DNA of 56,225 nucleotides from Neoconidiobolus thromboides FSU 785 (taxonomy: Eukaryota > Entomophthoromycota > Entomophthoromycetes > Entomophthorales > Neoconidiobolaceae), in contig MU626393.1 in assembly GCA_025603075.1 (NCBI GenBank), positions 1 through 56,225 of the forward strand. Reading direction: 5' to 3'. The notes beneath the pieces were generated by a model. That model saw only the letters and a list, made by a program, of their open reading frames with translations. It made no database searches and had not been told where the DNA came from. Positions 1 through 11,208 of the stretch are shown piece by piece. The position numbers and the translations under genes were made by a program. Every line of letters begins with the position of its first letter. Position 1 is the stretch's first letter.

Positions 1-1689
1 ATTAGTTGAATTAACTGTGATATTGTTTGTAATAGAATCAATATTAAATTCAGTTATCTCTCTATTTAGATTTACTTTAGTAGTCTTATTAGTTGAAGCA
101 GCAGTGTTATTACAACGACATAATACTATTGCTTCATTATAATGACTAAATTCAGCTTCAAAACTATGAACTGAATTAGTATAAATTGAGTTCATTTCCC
201 AGATTCCATATTCATCTCCATTTTTAGTATTAGGTAAAGATAAGTTTAAGGAAGATAAGAAAGTAGGACGTAGAGTTAATTCGATTGAACTATATTTCCT
301 AAACCATTTCCATCTTTTATATTTATTTCTTGAATAATTCAATAAAATAGCTGATATGATAATAAATAAAATTACAGCAAGTACAATTCTAACGACATCT
401 GATATAGTTAAATATAAATATGAATTTGAATTATATCTTTTTCTGTAATAAATCATAGCTTCATTTGGTGTATACAATTGACTAAAATCTTTATTCTCTC
501 TTTTTATTACTGGTTCAATTGTATCATCCAATTTAATTGTTTTCTTTTTCAAACCAAGCGTTCATAAATCAATTGTAATAACATATATTAATTATCGCTG
601 ATGTTAATATCCCCATAAAAGTATACCATTTTATCGCCAATTAATTCACTTGAATACCACGCTCTACCAACGTCAAATAAATTATTGTTAAAACCCTTTA
701 TGGTAATTCATATCTATTACCAATTGGTCAAACCTAATAGCACTATATTATTGTACAAAACATCATAGTCATTTACTTTACCTATATAATCACAAACCAA
801 TATAGAATTCATATCAGATAAATAAATATCAGAGCGTCCCATTCTTACTCTATCATCATAATCCTTCGTTTCTATTTTCTTATACAATCCCAAACCTATA
901 TTATACATATGGATATTTTCTAAATTTTCTATTGCTGATTTTTGGAATCATCTGTGTAGTTTGGACTGAAGTCATTTCCACATTCTATGTCGTCAAACTT
1001 TTTATAAGATACGCCACCAAGTATAATCATAGTAAATGTATGAAAAACATTAGGTGTCATGTTTGAATCAATTTCGACTCTAGCGTGGAAAGGGTTATTA
1101 TAGTTTGAGTCAAAAACTATTAAAATTTTACTTGTAGGAATATTAGTCTTTAGGCTTGATTTTTAACTGCCATAAGTAAATAAACTATTCTTTACATTTG
1201 TTATCAATCTACCACTGTAATTATCTGTGGAATACTCAGGCTTGCTATTTTTAATAGTCAATATTTTTCTCTCTAAACTAATTGTATACAGTAATAAAAA
1301 TTTGTCTTTTGCATTATTACATTTGTTATATGAATGAAGTTTATTTAACACTGTTATGACATTTGAATTGTTTTATGTGAGAAGAAAGTCAAAGCTATTG
1401 TTTATAAAATCACTTTTTAAATTCACATTTGAGTAAATTTGATTCAAGTTAATAGTTAAAGTTAAATTGACTAAAAAGCAACTATTTTTTGAGCTTCTCT
1501 CTTTGTCATCTGCTTCTCTCACTATTAATTTGTTTTTTTTTGATTGTATTATGAGTTAACAATGTTTGACCATATAATATTATGATACATTTTATAAACT
1601 CTGTTATCACTCTTGGTTTTCTCAAATCCTTTGTTTGTTACACTCATTGATGGCAACAAAAATAAAATTACTATATTCACACTATACAT
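1..1689 (-). pseudogene. Kelch-repeat single-pass membrane protein, decayed, 3' end outside window
   Basis: Read on the minus strand from an ATG at 1689. The start encodes a hydrophobic signal-like segment (MYSVNIVILFLLPSMSV), then pieces of kelch blades in changing frames: TFTMIILGGV near 1030, DIYLSDMNSIL and YNNIVLLG near 720-830, and VGRAWYSSELIGDKMVYFYG near 610-690. A single transmembrane segment (RIVLAVILFIIISAILL, about 350-400) is followed by a basic NYSRNKYKRWK stretch and a long open tail that runs off position 1. Kelch folds are beta-propellers used for binding; in fungi they occur on secreted and membrane proteins. At least four frame changes or in-frame stops (near 1555, 1375, 1160, 945, 715, 575) are not explained by introns of the size used here, so I call it a pseudogene. 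Sequencing errors are a less likely alternative. It is paralogous to the plus-strand remnant at 2925. Confidence 0.7.
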
Positions 1690-2924
1690 CATTTATTGCT
1701 TTATTTTTTCAATTGTGATGTATAGTTATTCCCTCAAGTAATACTCTTCCTTGTTTATATTTAAACATAAGCTAAACATCTAGTCTCAATATTGATTAAA
1801 TTAAATAAAAGGTTAAGGGATAGCTATGCTTATTATAACTAAATAATATTATCCATTGTAAAGCTGTTGAATCATAGGAAAACCTCTAGCTTGGCAAAGT
1901 TTTACTCACGATCCCAATCCTTCAGTGTTAGTTTTTCGGAAAATTACAGGATAAATGGTATGAAAGCTTCCATTTTATAAAATTTCAACTTAAGTCATAT
2001 AAACTATTCTTTGTTAGCATTTAATTAGTGAATGTTGAATTCTAAAATGGATAAAGATAAAAATAAAACATAGAAGTAGGAAGACGCACCCCTATACAGA
2101 ATTGACCAATTCCTACATAAATCAAACTAGGGAAGTTGTCTATTGATTCTAACGAAATTTAAAATTTAGGTAAACTTATAAACATTACAACTATTACAAT
2201 CTTTTCGCGACCTAATCAACCGCTCATTTAGGAATAAAAATTATATCAAAAGTTATTTCTATACAGATCAGATTTAAAACTTGGATATGAATATTTGACT
2301 ATAAAAAATAACTCTGAAAATCACAAGGGAGTTCCAATAGGTACAACCATTGGGAAATATGAATTTAGCATTTGTGCTATTTTACATTTCAAAAATTGAA
2401 TAAAGAAAATTATAGCTTTTTATTGTTTAAGCTATTAGTAGATTTAAGATGTATGTATTTGAAACATTACAATAGATTAAAGCACATTACATAGTTCAAC
2501 TTATATTTAATTTATTTTAGTTTATTTCTCTTAAATCCATTTTTTCTAAACGTATTATTTTATCATAGTTGTAAAGTTTTTCAAATAAATAAACTGATCA
2601 AGTATATGGGGCTGTTTTTTTTAGTTTCATTATTTTTCCATTTTTTAAGCACTATTTATGTGGAAAAATTGTCAGTAAAATTCTTAAATACAAAAATACA
2701 TCCCCATATCTATTTAAAAACAAAACCTTTTTTTACGACAAAATTTCACTAGCGTTTCCCCAAAGGATATAAAGACATGATCTCTTTAATAAAAACTACA
2801 GATTCATCCTATTTTAGTCAATAATTAGACTGAACATTTAAAACATAAAAAAAGAATATATAACTAAAATAAATGAACTTATAGTTTTAAATATATGGTG
2901 TTGTTGAAGAAATAGGGTAAAAAG
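1690..2924. other. Intergenic region between two kelch pseudogenes
   Basis: Head-to-head spacer of about 1.2 kb. It contains one MITE copy (2604-2709). I see no other coding, tRNA or repeat signal. Confidence 0.6.
2604..2709 (+). repeat. MITE copy
   Basis: Near-complete copy of the ~105-bp family. The left end is ATATGGGG and the right end CCCCATAT; the core has TTAAGCACTATTTATGTGG. Confidence 0.85.
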
Positions 2925-3455
2925 ATGTATAACCTATATTTATTGATATCTACATTATTACCGCTATTGATGAACCTAACGAGTAGAGCGCTTAAAAAAG
3001 CCCAAAAGATAATAAAGGATTTATAAAATGTAGCATAATATTGTATGGTCAAACGCTATTAGTTCATACTACACTAAAAAGGAGAGAGATAAATTGTGAA
3101 AGAGAAGTAATTGGTGAGGGAATAAACTTAAACAGTCACCTTTTAATCATCTTAACTTTTGTTCAAATATAAGCTCAGTGATAAATTTTATTAGTAATGC
3201 ATTTGAGTTGTATTTTTATATGTAAAAAAATAATTTAAATGCAATAATAGACAGATTTCATTCCAGATCAAACCCAAGCATAAATTGAATAGATTTAGAA
3301 TTGTTTGCAATTAACTTAGATAAAGAAAATGGATAATTAAGGTTAGATTATTTGTATGTTATCAAGAAAATTTACTGGCAGATTGATTATAAGTGTAGGT
3401 GATACACTATTTTTATAGCGATTCTTCATTAGATTTTAAAACCCATTTTTATCTA

Positions 3456-3612
3456 TTAGTTAATGAAGTCATAATGTTCTGCACATCCGAACATCATTTT
3501 TAGGCTATTGGTGCTGCTTTTCTTCCTAATATGCCTCTCAATGGATCTCATATAGCTACTATGATCAATTCTACTACTAAGGCTATAATTGGTCGTATGC
3601 CTTATAAGAAAC
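3456..3612 (+). mobile_element. Possible Ty1/copia integrase-domain relic
   Basis: A plus-strand frame reads EHHF-stop-AIGAAFLPNMPLNG, then STTKAIIGRMPYKKLW. The layout resembles the end of the copia integrase core, where a Trp-Ala-E-A-hydrophobic stretch is followed by NR-x-P, then S-x-T-K-A and TPYE-x-W. The internal TAG would be a TGG Trp in an intact copy. Only about 50 codons remain, with no LTRs beside it, sitting inside the kelch pseudogene. The assignment is by pattern recognition and needs a profile search. Confidence 0.4.
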
Positions 3613-3618
3613 TTTGGT

Positions 3619-3712
3619 ATGTGGATGTTCTTTTTCATCACTTTTTCCATTTTTTAAGCACTGTTTGAGTGGAAGATCATTAGTAAGATTCTCAAAAAAA
3701 ATATTCCTATAT
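3619..3712 (+). repeat. MITE copy, diverged ends
   Basis: The core (CACTTTTTCCATTTTTTAAG, then TTTGAGTGGAA) is well kept. The ends are TGTGGATG and TTCCTATAT. It lies within the kelch pseudogene, directly after the copia-like fragment. Confidence 0.75.
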
Positions 3713-4710
3713 AGAACCTGAAAGTGAACATTCAAACCAAATTTACTCTATAGAGCTAATGATATAAAATTAGGTATATTTACTATATAATATATGTGAA
3801 AGCTTATGAAAGAATAAAAACAAAGGATTTTGATAATATAATAAGGGTGTGATGTTTAGCTACTTATTTACCTGATTTGAATTATGTATTGGTTTATAGT
3901 GATACAGACAAAATAAAAGACTACAATATTTTGTACAATCCCATACAAATTATAAACTTAACCGATTAGAAATGGACGAGAATTAATATTATCACTTTTA
4001 GTAGTGAGATACTTAATATTAACAGAGCATAACATTCAAGTAAGTTTATTGATGATTAGCATCATATTGCTTATCACTCATATTAATGTCTTCATGAAAG
4101 TATACCATTTTTTGTGATGAAGGAAAATGATTGAATCAAGCAATACAAGTGGGATAGTAATTTGAAAATGAATGAAGATTTCAGTCATCACATGCATTAA
4201 ATGAACATATAGAATATTAAAGCCAAATAGTAGCTTAGAAATGAATAAAGGTACTGGAGTTTAATTGGGATAGTTTTATTATTTATTATCATTTATAGGT
4301 TATATTGCTATTATAAGTAAAGGAAATAAAACAATAGTAAGAATAATTTGACCCTATACTTTTACCATTTAAACTCCTTAAAGCTATCCCAGGCTAACAA
4401 AAAGGTGAGTATGGATATGGGAACAAAATTCCCATTATTATAATTTTCCAGTTGAGGATTCAAACCTTGAATTAAATCAACTTAACGATCCAGCAATATT
4501 ATACCGTAATAGCACCGCTATTTCATTTGACAACTTATTTAAAGTAGATTCAAATGAAAGGACAGCTGTGTTTGATAATAATTCAAATATAAATAATACT
4601 ATTATTAATTTGATAGAAGACCTTAAATGAATTGTCATTTATACCACTACTATAAAAATTTTAGATAATTTTAAATCTAAGGACCAAATAGAAATCTATG
4701 CCAATCTTTA

Positions 4711-4816
4711 AATGGGGATGTTTTTTTTAGTTTCATTACTTTTTCCACCTTTTAAGCACTATTTGAGTAGAAAAATTATTGGTAAAATCCTTAAGCAAAC
4801 AAATACATCCCCAAAT
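4711..4816 (+). repeat. MITE copy
   Basis: Complete; starts AATGGGGATG and ends CATCCCCAAAT. It lies 80 bp after the stop of the kelch pseudogene. Confidence 0.85.
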
Positions 4817-4885
4817 GCTAGCTTTTTCTTTTTATTAAACTTAAGGAATATCATATAAATAAATTTCATATATGATCCGATCATT

Positions 4886-4992
4886 ATATGGGAGTGTTTT
4901 TTTTGACTTCATTGTTTTTTCCACTTTTTAAGCGCTATTTAAGTAGAAAGATTATTAATAAAATTCTTAAACACAAAAATACATCCCCATAT
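4886..4992 (+). repeat. MITE copy
   Basis: Complete; starts ATATGGGAGTG and ends CATCCCCATAT, with the core TTAAGCGCTATTTAAG. It lies only 69 bp from the previous copy. Confidence 0.85.
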
Positions 4993-5213
4993 TATATTTA
5001 AATTGTATGAGTAGAATAGAGCAAAAACAAAACATTTTAAATTGACACATTGTATGATTGTTAGTTTATTAAATTCTATTAAAGAAGTCTACAAAGTTTG
5101 CTTTCTTGAAGTATTTATTTAAATATAAAAAGTGTATTTTGAAAAACTAGATAGAACTAAATAACATTAATTTTTAAAACTTTACTTTATTTAATATTTA
5201 TTTAAATCATATT

Positions 5214-5314
5214 AAATGGGTTTTTTTTTGATTTCATTGTTTTTACATTTTTAAGCGCTATTTGAGTAGAAAGATTATTAGTAAAATTCTCAAATACAAA
5301 AATACATCCCCAAA
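5214..5314 (+). repeat. MITE copy
   Basis: Slightly shortened left end (AAATGGGTTTT). The core TTAAGCGCTATTTGAG and the right end ACATCCCCAAA are intact. Confidence 0.8.
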
Positions 5315-6776
5315 CACTTAAATAGTTTTGATATAAAATATAAATGAGATCAGTAAGTCCATAGAATAAAGGAGTTGAAGTAGTGCTAACTAAGGATATT
5401 TACGTAAATCTATTTTATATCTTCAAAATAGATCACATTCCAAGCTTTGTATTTATTGAATTATTTATTTCCAAGGTATCTAATGGGAACGTTTACTATA
5501 TCAAAAAAAGTATTAGTGCTTTGAGCTTTAGCTCCTAACAAAAAATCTCAATGTGATACACGTCAAAGTTATATCTACACTTTAATACATAACAACTCGA
5601 TTAACACTAAACTCGAAAACCATAATATTAATAAACTATATAAATCTGTGTAAAAAATAAAAATAACAAGCTTCACAATTTAAATATTTTATCAGGTTTG
5701 GGTCAAAAGCACCTCATAATATTTGCTCCTTTTTTTCGTATTTTAGAAATCAATAATTCAATCTTAAATTTGCATATATACAAAGAATACCTTACACAAT
5801 AAATTAAATAAACAATCCTGCTTATCTTGCTTTTAAGTACTTCTATTTATTTGTTCTATTGATTTTTTGACTTCTTCATATAAAAATAAATTTGACTTCA
5901 AAAGTATTAAAAATTTAAAGATAAGACTCATGAAAAATAATGTATAAAAAGCAAGGCCAAAAAGCTGTTTAGTTTTAAAATATTTTTAATTTTAGGATGA
6001 AATTAACTACAGCTCGAAAATGAAACTAAATCTAACAAGTTTATTATTATTAAAAAGGGACTTCTCTTTTGATATCTGGTTTTTAATGTCTTTTGTTTTT
6101 CATTAAATATTTGACAAAATAACACTATTTTTGACTATAACTTACTAGTTATTTTAAAACAGTCGCAAAGATAAAATAATAAATTAAGTTCTTAAAAAAA
6201 TGGCCATTTACAGTATTTACATGCTGTTGTACTTTGATAATTGGTTTAAAACAGCCTGAGCAACTCCAGCCTAATCCAATTAAAAAGTTATTAGTGGCAT
6301 TCACTGTTAATCATTGGTTAAATTAATTTGCCCATTTTAGTTCTAGTTGATTAAAGTGATAATGATTGCGATTTAGTATTGCCTACTATTTTAAAAATAA
6401 TTTTAAATTCAGAGCAATCTCAAACAATTGGAAAAGTTAGCACAGTTATACAAAAATTGAAGCTATGAGCTCACTTTTCAAAAACTTACACGTTGATGTA
6501 TCCAATTATCAGATTTCAACCAATGAGAGAAGGCTTTCTAACTATAATGACTCTTATCAATGTTAGATTTGTACTCACTTTTTAATAAATTGCCAAATCT
6601 CTTAAGCTTGAAAAATTTCGATAAAGAAAAAAGTGAGGAAAGTAATTCCGTTAATGGAACCAAATAATAGTGCAAAAAGCTAAGCGCATTAAAAAAAGCA
6701 AGCAAATTGCTTCAATTAAAACTTTTACTTTGATAACTTTTTTATATTATTAAGAATCTATTATTTTATATAAATT

Positions 6777-7662
6777 ATGAATCCAGAATAGTATGTTTTA
6801 TAGGTCATAATAATTAAATAAACTAACATTTTTGTACTTGTTTGTAGCGACTATCTATTTAAACTTTTATTAATTGGTGACTCCGGTGTTGGTAAATCTT
6901 GTTTATTACTCCGTTTTGCTGATGACACTTATACCGAGTCCTATATTTCCACCATCGGTGTTGATTTTGTAATTATACTTTAACTGTTCAAAAAATACAT
7001 ATTAGCTAACCTCAATCAATATTTTAGAAAATTCGTACTATCGAACTTGAAGGAAAAACCGTTAAACTTCAAATTGTAAGTTTAAATCATAAAATGATCA
7101 AAAAAATACTAAATTTATAAAGTGGGATACCGCCGGTCAAGAACGTTTCCGTACTATTACTTCATCCTATTATCGTGGCGCCCATGGTATTATTGTAGTA
7201 TATGATGTAACAGATCAAGACTCATTTGCCAATGTAAAACAATGGTTACAAGAAATTGAGCGTTATGCTTCAGAAGGTGTTTCAAAATTACTAGTTGGTA
7301 ATAAGAATGATTTAGTTGACAAAAAAGTAGTAGAAACAGAGACTGCTAAGGTATAATTAGATTTGAATTCAAAAGCAACTATAATAAATGTTTTTATTTA
7401 GGATTTCGCTGATAGTATCTCTATTCCATTCTTAGAAACTTCAGCTAAAGAAGCTACCAACGTTGAACAAGCTTTCTTAACTATGGCTAAACAAATTAAA
7501 GACAGGTAAAACAAAAACTAGTTGTAGTAAAAGAGTACTAACAGTAACAAATTAATTAGAATGGGCTCCTCTGCTGCCAATATGGCTGGAAATAAATCTC
7601 AAATTAAACTTCAACCTGGAGCAGCTGTACCAAAACAACAATCTAGTTCAGGATGTTGTTAA
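6777..7662 (+). CDS. YPT1: Rab1-family GTPase (Ypt1), ER-Golgi traffic
   Basis: Six exons: 6777-6790, 6848-6968, 7028-7075, 7123-7350, 7402-7505 and 7560-7662, joining in frame to 205 residues, the usual Ypt1/Rab1 length. The first exon is only 14 nt (MNPE plus two bases of Tyr). Visible motifs: P-loop GDSGVGKS (15-22), switch I with Thr40, WDTAGQE (62-68), NKND (121-124), ETSAK (149-153), and a C-terminal Cys-Cys that Rab geranylgeranyl transferase would prenylate. Ypt1 cycles on ER and Golgi membranes and recruits tethers for vesicle docking. Rab1 is chosen over Rab8/Sec4 because of the [18 protein letters not shown] start and the -GCC end. Introns are 47-59 nt with branch-like CTAAC sequences (for example near 7540). 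Nothing appears broken. Confidence 0.95.
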
Positions 7663-8189
7663 ATAAGGTCGCTAATTTCTTTAAAGGAGTCCTTAATACG
7701 TTGACCTATAAACCACTTTTTACTAAAGCATAAAGCTAATTCTTTGTTCAAATTTTATTATATAAATAGCTTTTTTTAGGATATTTTGTTTATTTACTTT
7801 ATGACTGTTATTAAGATTTATTTTTGACCCGCTTTATTATTTTACTTGATTGATAATACTAATAGTGATGTATTATATATATTAAGTTAGATGTTTTTAT
7901 GATATATGATAATATCATAATAGTATGCATATCGATTATAATATGCTATATCATATAGCATTTATATTATGTTAATAAATACTTCCAATATTAAGTTATC
8001 TTTATAGCTGTATAATTTATATTCAAGCTTATTAACTTTAATTTCCTAACAAAAATAACTTAAGCCACAAAAATAAATCAAGAATGAATTCATACCAATC
8101 AAACTAGGAATAAAAAATAGGGAAAACTATCACGTAAACACTTAGAAAGCTGATTAAATTTGTTTTTTATATTTTTATTTTTTTCAAAA
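7663..8189. other. Intergenic region YPT1 to VMA5
   Basis: AT-rich 527-bp spacer between tandem genes. It contains a near-perfect palindrome at 7943-7961; I see no other feature. Confidence 0.6.
7943..7961. repeat. 19-bp palindrome
   Basis: ATGCTATAT, one central C, then ATATAGCAT: a perfect 9-bp inverted repeat about 280 bp after the YPT1 stop. It could be a 3'-end or termination structure, or chance in AT-rich DNA. Confidence 0.5.
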
Positions 8190-9495
8190 ATGACTTTATA
8201 TTGGCTTATCAGTTTACCCACAAGAGTCAATGGGAATCAACGATCTGGTGATAAAAGTATGGCTTTATCCAACTTGCGTACTTTAGTTTCCGAAGTCGAT
8301 CCTACCGCTGGTTCAGAATTAGCTTCTTTAACTTTACCAGAACTTAAGGTAAATTTATTTAAATTTGATAATAATAAAATATCATTAACGATTAAAATAA
8401 CAGGTAGGTACTTTAGACAGTTTAGTTATCCTATCTGATGAGTTAGCCAAATATGACACTACTTTTGAAGGTATATTATTAAAGCTTGTCGACACTTTAA
8501 GAAACAACCTTAAAAATGGCCACGGAAACAACTTAGGTACATTAAAAGATTATCTGAAAATAAACAACCGTACCGTAGATGATTATTTACGTTCTTTCCA
8601 ATGGAATAGTATGAAATACCGTACGGATAAATCATTAAAAGAAATAACTACCAATATCCAAACTGAAGTCACTAATTTAGACACTCAACTAAAACATAAA
8701 TCCACCCAATATCAAACCATCCGTAATTCCATGGTCAGTTATGAAAGAAGAATGACGGGTAATCTATCAGTACGTAGTTTAACCGAAGTAGTTGGGCCTG
8801 AGCACTCAATTTCTGGCTCTGAGTTTTTAACCTCAGTGTTTGTAGCAGTGCCAAATAACCAAGTAAAGGAGTGGGAATCTAGTTATGAAACTATATCTAC
8901 TATGGTGGTACCAAGATCTAGTATTAAGATTGCTGAAGATTCAGAATTTACTTTGTATTCAGCAGTAGTATTTAAAAAGGTAGCACAAGAGTTTTCTAAA
9001 GGATGTCGTGAACGTAAATTTGTGGTTAGGGACTTTGAATACTCAGAAGAAAAGAATGAAGAGACTAAAAAGGAAATTGAAAGAGTAACTAAGTTGGAAG
9101 TAGAACTTTGGCGTGGATTATTACAATGGTGTCAAGTTACTTTTGGGGATGCGTTTTCAGCTTGGATTCATATTAAGGTCCTTCGTGCCTTTACAGAATC
9201 TGTACTTCGTTATGGTCTGCCCCCAGATTATGTATTTTCAGTAATTAAGGTAAGTTTATTATTATTAAATTAAATGATATTTATATTAATGTTTTATTAG
9301 CCAAGAAATGAAGGCAAACTTCATAAAAAGTTAATTGAGCATTATGGATATTTGGCAGGTTCTCGAGGTGGAGTGCATGACGATGACAATAATGATTCTG
9401 AATTTGCTTCTGTACCTGGTGTTTTTGATGACCAAAATTATTCACCTTATACTCATTTTGCTTTTAATTGGAATGCCGAAGAAAGTCAAGATTAA
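8190..9495 (+). CDS. VMA5: V-type ATPase subunit C
   Basis: Three exons, 8190-8348, 8404-9249 and 9301-9495, give 399 residues; the family is usually 380-395. The start MTLYWLISLP closely matches the animal subunit C start (M-T-E-F-W-L-I-S). The exon 1-2 join restores LPELKVGTLDSLVILSDELAK, a typical subunit C segment. Further on are the RSLTEVVGPE and SEFLTSVFVAVP stretches, a charged helix near EKNEETKKEIE, and the conserved VLRAFTESVLRYGLPPDY. Subunit C links the V1 catalytic sector to the stator stalks and leaves when the pump is reversibly disassembled; it acts on vacuolar and other endomembranes. The C-terminal end (HYGYLAGSRG, then an acidic loop) is normal. The first intron contains no competing coding frame. 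Confidence 0.95.
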
Positions 9496-9779
9496 ATTTT
9501 ATTAGAAAAAAGAGAAAGCAAATACAAATAGCATACATTTTATTTTATTATTTTTTTGATAATTTACTTTATATATTAATATTTAAGATAACTCATTAAA
9601 ATTAAAATTAAAACTAAAATCATTTAAATCTTATATATATTTATATATTTCATTTAAATAGTTAAGATAGGCGAAAGAAAAAAATCTTGAGTGTAATTTT
9701 AAAGCAAATAATCTTAAAAACAAAAAAAGTAAGCTTCTGTAAGCTTTGATTATTTACAAATAAAATGGAAACATTATCA

Positions 9780-10349
9780 TTAAGAGGAAGGAGAAGCAGC
9801 AGGTGCAGGGGTTTCATTTGAGGATGTATTACTTCCGCTGCTTTTCAATACAATTGGAACTATTAACAAACTATCAGTATTTTATCAGTAAATACTAAAA
9901 ATACTTACGTATGATGGCCAACAAAATGATAACTACTACAATAGCAATAATAATCTTAAGTTTGAAGTCTTTCCACCACATAGCTTTGCGTACCTTGTTA
10001 GCTCCACGCTTAAAGTGCATTGCGTTTTGGTTTAAATTTTCTAATAAAAGTTTATTAACAAGCTATTGTTTAAAAAGTAACTAGTATTATTTTGCTTTCT
10101 ACTCTTGATTTTTAGGTATGTTTGAAATACTTACCAGCTTTGTCATTCAAACTTTCTAAACGTTCTTGCTTTTCCATCACTTTATCAATATTTTCTTGCA
10201 TTATACCTACTACTTCGTCAACCTGTTGTTGAATCAACTTGGTCTTAGAAGAACCTGTTGGTGGCTGATTGTCATTATTTCCGGCTGGATAAGACCTAGA
10301 TTTTTTATTAGTATCGTATTAACTAATGCATTATAACCAATATTTACAT
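9780..10349 (-). CDS. SNC2: Synaptobrevin/VAMP R-SNARE (Snc-like)
   Basis: Minus-strand gene, best read as exons 10348-10349, 10135-10295, 9909-10040 and 9780-9859, giving 124 residues. The first exon would supply only 'AT' of the start codon; a 52-nt intron follows and the next exon begins with G, giving M-S-Y-P-A-G. The R-SNARE motif spans about 20-75, with the zero-layer Arg at 46 in QERLESL. Next come the juxtamembrane [19 protein letters not shown] and a transmembrane helix (84-103), features diagnostic of Snc/VAMP. Unlike yeast Snc1/2, a Ser/Pro-rich luminal tail of about 20 residues follows the membrane anchor. The protein sits on secretory vesicles and pairs with plasma-membrane syntaxin and SNAP25-type SNAREs; Sec1 (39354-41755) clamps that complex. 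The body is secure. The start is inferred: no in-frame ATG exists upstream without splicing. Confidence 0.88.
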
Positions 10350-11208
10350 AATTTAATAGTATTAATTTAAAATATAAAAAATTGAAAAGTATTCTTTTTT
10401 TTACAATGCAAATAATCATCTTGTTCATTCTCATTTTTATTAGATACTTAATTAGCCACTCTTTTCTTAGTGATTAAAAATAAGTGGGATACTATTGGCT
10501 TCTTTCTCTGGTTGAAACTGAGTTTCTATTTCTTAGTTTAAACTTTAACTAATTCCAAGGCTTAAGATAATATAAATAGTTTTGCCGTAAATGTTATCAT
10601 TTTTTTATTCTTTAAAAATTTTATTTAAATATAATCTTATAGAAATATGCTATATTTTAAAAAGAATTTGATGTATAAAATTTTTTTATTGTTATAGATA
10701 TACTTTATTATTGTGAAAAACTTTCTAATATATTATGAAGTTAAATATTGAAAAACAATTTATAATCCTGAAAGCTTAAAGTAAAGTAATAGGAATACCA
10801 CATCTGAAGCCAAGTAATTATTTCATTTTATAATTCTTAAAATTTACAAACAAACTAAATATTTAAGTAAGCAAGTCATAGTTGTGATTAAAAGCCTACA
10901 ATAGACCCATCTTCATAATTTTGATATCGATTTAATTAAAAAGAACTATTAGTCATGATAAATTCAAATATTCCGGTTTTCAACTAATAAAACTAGGGAA
11001 ACGGTGATTAAGGAGTAACTCAAGGAGAAACTCTATACAAAAATTAAACGGATTTTACATAGGCTGTAAACCAATCAACTTAGAGCTATTAAAATTCATT
11101 ACTTTTAATTAGCTTTAATTCAAGTGCAGAAGCTACATCATAGTTTAAATTTTACATTAAAAATTATCTTTTTTATTAAGGAATCTATCTTATCTAAAAA
11201 TTAATAAA
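10350..11208. other. Divergent promoter region SNC / CaMK
   Basis: 859-bp spacer between head-to-head genes. It includes an inverted CCAAT motif (TATTGG) near 10494. I see no coding signal. Confidence 0.5.

Larger units (their letters stand above)
2925..4630 (+). pseudogene. Kelch-repeat membrane protein paralogue, heavily decayed
   Basis: Starts with MYNLYLLISTLLPLLMNL, a signal-like segment matching the start of the minus-strand copy at 1689. Pieces aligning with that copy follow in order: HNIVWSNA (first copy HNIIWSNI), INFISNAFEL, FTGRLI (first copy YSGRLI), IKDYNILYNPI (first copy VNDYDVLYNNI), a transmembrane remnant near 4270-4310, and SQANKKGEYGYG (first copy LPNTKNGDEYGIW). The last exon-like stretch, from FPVEDSNLELNQLND near 4451, is open for about 60 codons to the TGA at 4628. 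Stops and frameshifts are frequent, and the body is interrupted by a possible copia-like fragment (3456-3612) and a MITE (3619-3712). It is more eroded than its partner. The family call rests on the partner; the homology between the two is seen directly. Confidence 0.65.
4631..6776. other. Gene-free region with three MITEs
   Basis: Holds MITEs at 4711, 4886 and 5214. From about 5320 to 6776 I see no gene. The last few hundred bases must include the YPT1 promoter; a CCAAT motif sits at about 6520. Confidence 0.6.

Noticed and set aside
2604-5314. Regularly recurring ~100-bp repeats that could look like a repeat array
   Set aside because: Spacing is irregular, copies occur in both orientations and the genome is eukaryotic; they are MITEs, not a CRISPR array.
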